Below are positions 5,981-6,106 of a DNA stretch of 6,106 nucleotides, piece after piece; positions within the stretch are counted from its first letter, which is position 1; each line of letters opens with the position of its first letter. The notes under the pieces are model-generated. The model did no database searches. It was given only the letters and a program-made list of their open reading frames with translations, and was not told where the DNA came from. The translations under genes and the position numbers were made by a program. The stretch comes from Pyramidobacter sp. (GTDB taxonomy: Bacteria > Synergistota > Synergistia > Synergistales > Dethiosulfovibrionaceae), in assembly GCA_017940445.1 (NCBI GenBank), contig JAGAYQ010000126.1:1-6106 (forward strand), read 5' to 3'.

Positions 5981-6023
5981 CAAACAGCTCGGACAGGAGA
6001 AAATCTCCGGTCCGAGCTGTTTG
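5981..6023 (-). terminator. Long hairpin, probable terminator of the convergent gene
   Basis: CAAACAGCTCGGAC (5981-5994) pairs perfectly with GTCCGAGCTGTTTG (6010-6023). After one A/G mismatch the stem continues with GGAGA (5996-6000) and TCTCC (6004-6008) around a 3-base loop. On the minus strand it starts 19 bases after the stop of the right-hand gene and runs into TTTGGCGG, a short T tract. It may act in both directions. Confidence 0.65.
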
Positions 6024-6042
6024 CTCTTATTGCGGATAAATG

Positions 6043-6106
6043 CTATTTGGAGATGATCGCGCAGTTGTCGAGGATGAACGCGCCTTTGACGGTCTTGCCG
6101 GGGCGA
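6043..6106 (-). CDS. 3' end of a convergent gene, product unknown (partial)
   Basis: On the minus strand an open frame enters from the right edge and ends at TAG (6043-6045). Twenty residues are visible, ending KTVKGAFILDNCAIISK. The codons are G/C-rich at third positions like the neighbouring genes, and the hairpin just downstream fits a gene end. I do not recognise the family from this tail, and the gene could also be a chance open frame. The convergent arrangement with gpmA is consistent with two independent transcription units. Confidence 0.5.
   Translation of the reverse strand, partial: RPGKTVKGAFILDNCAIISK

Noticed and set aside
1..6106. CRISPR array, tRNA, rRNA or insertion-sequence transposase
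   Set aside because: No regularly spaced direct repeats, no tRNA-like cloverleaf or rRNA sequence, and no transposase motif were seen.

Overview
The window (about 58-60% G+C in its genes, lower between them) looks like a chromosomal segment of a diderm, probably anaerobic bacterium. The evidence is strong GGAGG-type ribosome binding sites, sigma70-like promoters, a tripartite tricarboxylate transporter (TTT) with a soluble periplasmic binding protein, and Sec signal peptides without lipoboxes. The style suggests Synergistota (for example a Pyramidobacter-like genome), but that is a low-confidence impression, not something the sequence proves.

Layout. Positions 1-120 are A+T-rich (about 38% G+C) and carry DnaA-box-like 9-mers in both orientations, so this may be the edge of a replication origin or another DnaA-binding region. 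A strong promoter (204-232) then drives a four-gene unit on the + strand: a PdxA-family dehydrogenase (317-1324), TctB small permease (1340-1852), TctA large permease (1871-3376) and, after a 71-base gap, the TctC/Bug periplasmic binding protein (3448-4398). A strong intrinsic terminator closes it (4439-4479).

Positions 4480-4928 hold no convincing gene. They contain a 132-bp imperfect palindrome starting directly after the terminator U-tract (4480-4611), a 106-bp element with 10-bp terminal inverted repeats GCAGGGGCGG/CCGCCCCTGC (4677-4782), and a structured stretch (4819-4884). A strong promoter follows, with an A/T-rich UP-like element and a set of repeated ACTATC half-sites. It drives a 2,3-bisphosphoglycerate-dependent phosphoglycerate mutase homologue that begins with GTG, carries a Sec signal peptide and ends in a Pro/Ala/Lys-rich tail (4996-5892). 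Two hairpins (5909-5943, 5981-6023) separate it from the 3' end of a convergent gene cut by the right edge.

How the genes fit together. TctC would capture an organic acid in the periplasm and TctBA would import it. The PdxA-like NAD-dependent dehydrogenase would then act on it, or on a phosphorylated derivative; this is inferred from the operon. The nearest characterised catabolic relatives are the 4-phospho-D-threonate/erythronate dehydrogenases (PdxA2) and the diol dehydrogenase TphB of terephthalate degradation. No DUF1537-type kinase and no dioxygenase is encoded here, so the substrate stays open. The exported phosphoglycerate mutase homologue is a separate transcription unit and the most unusual protein of the window.
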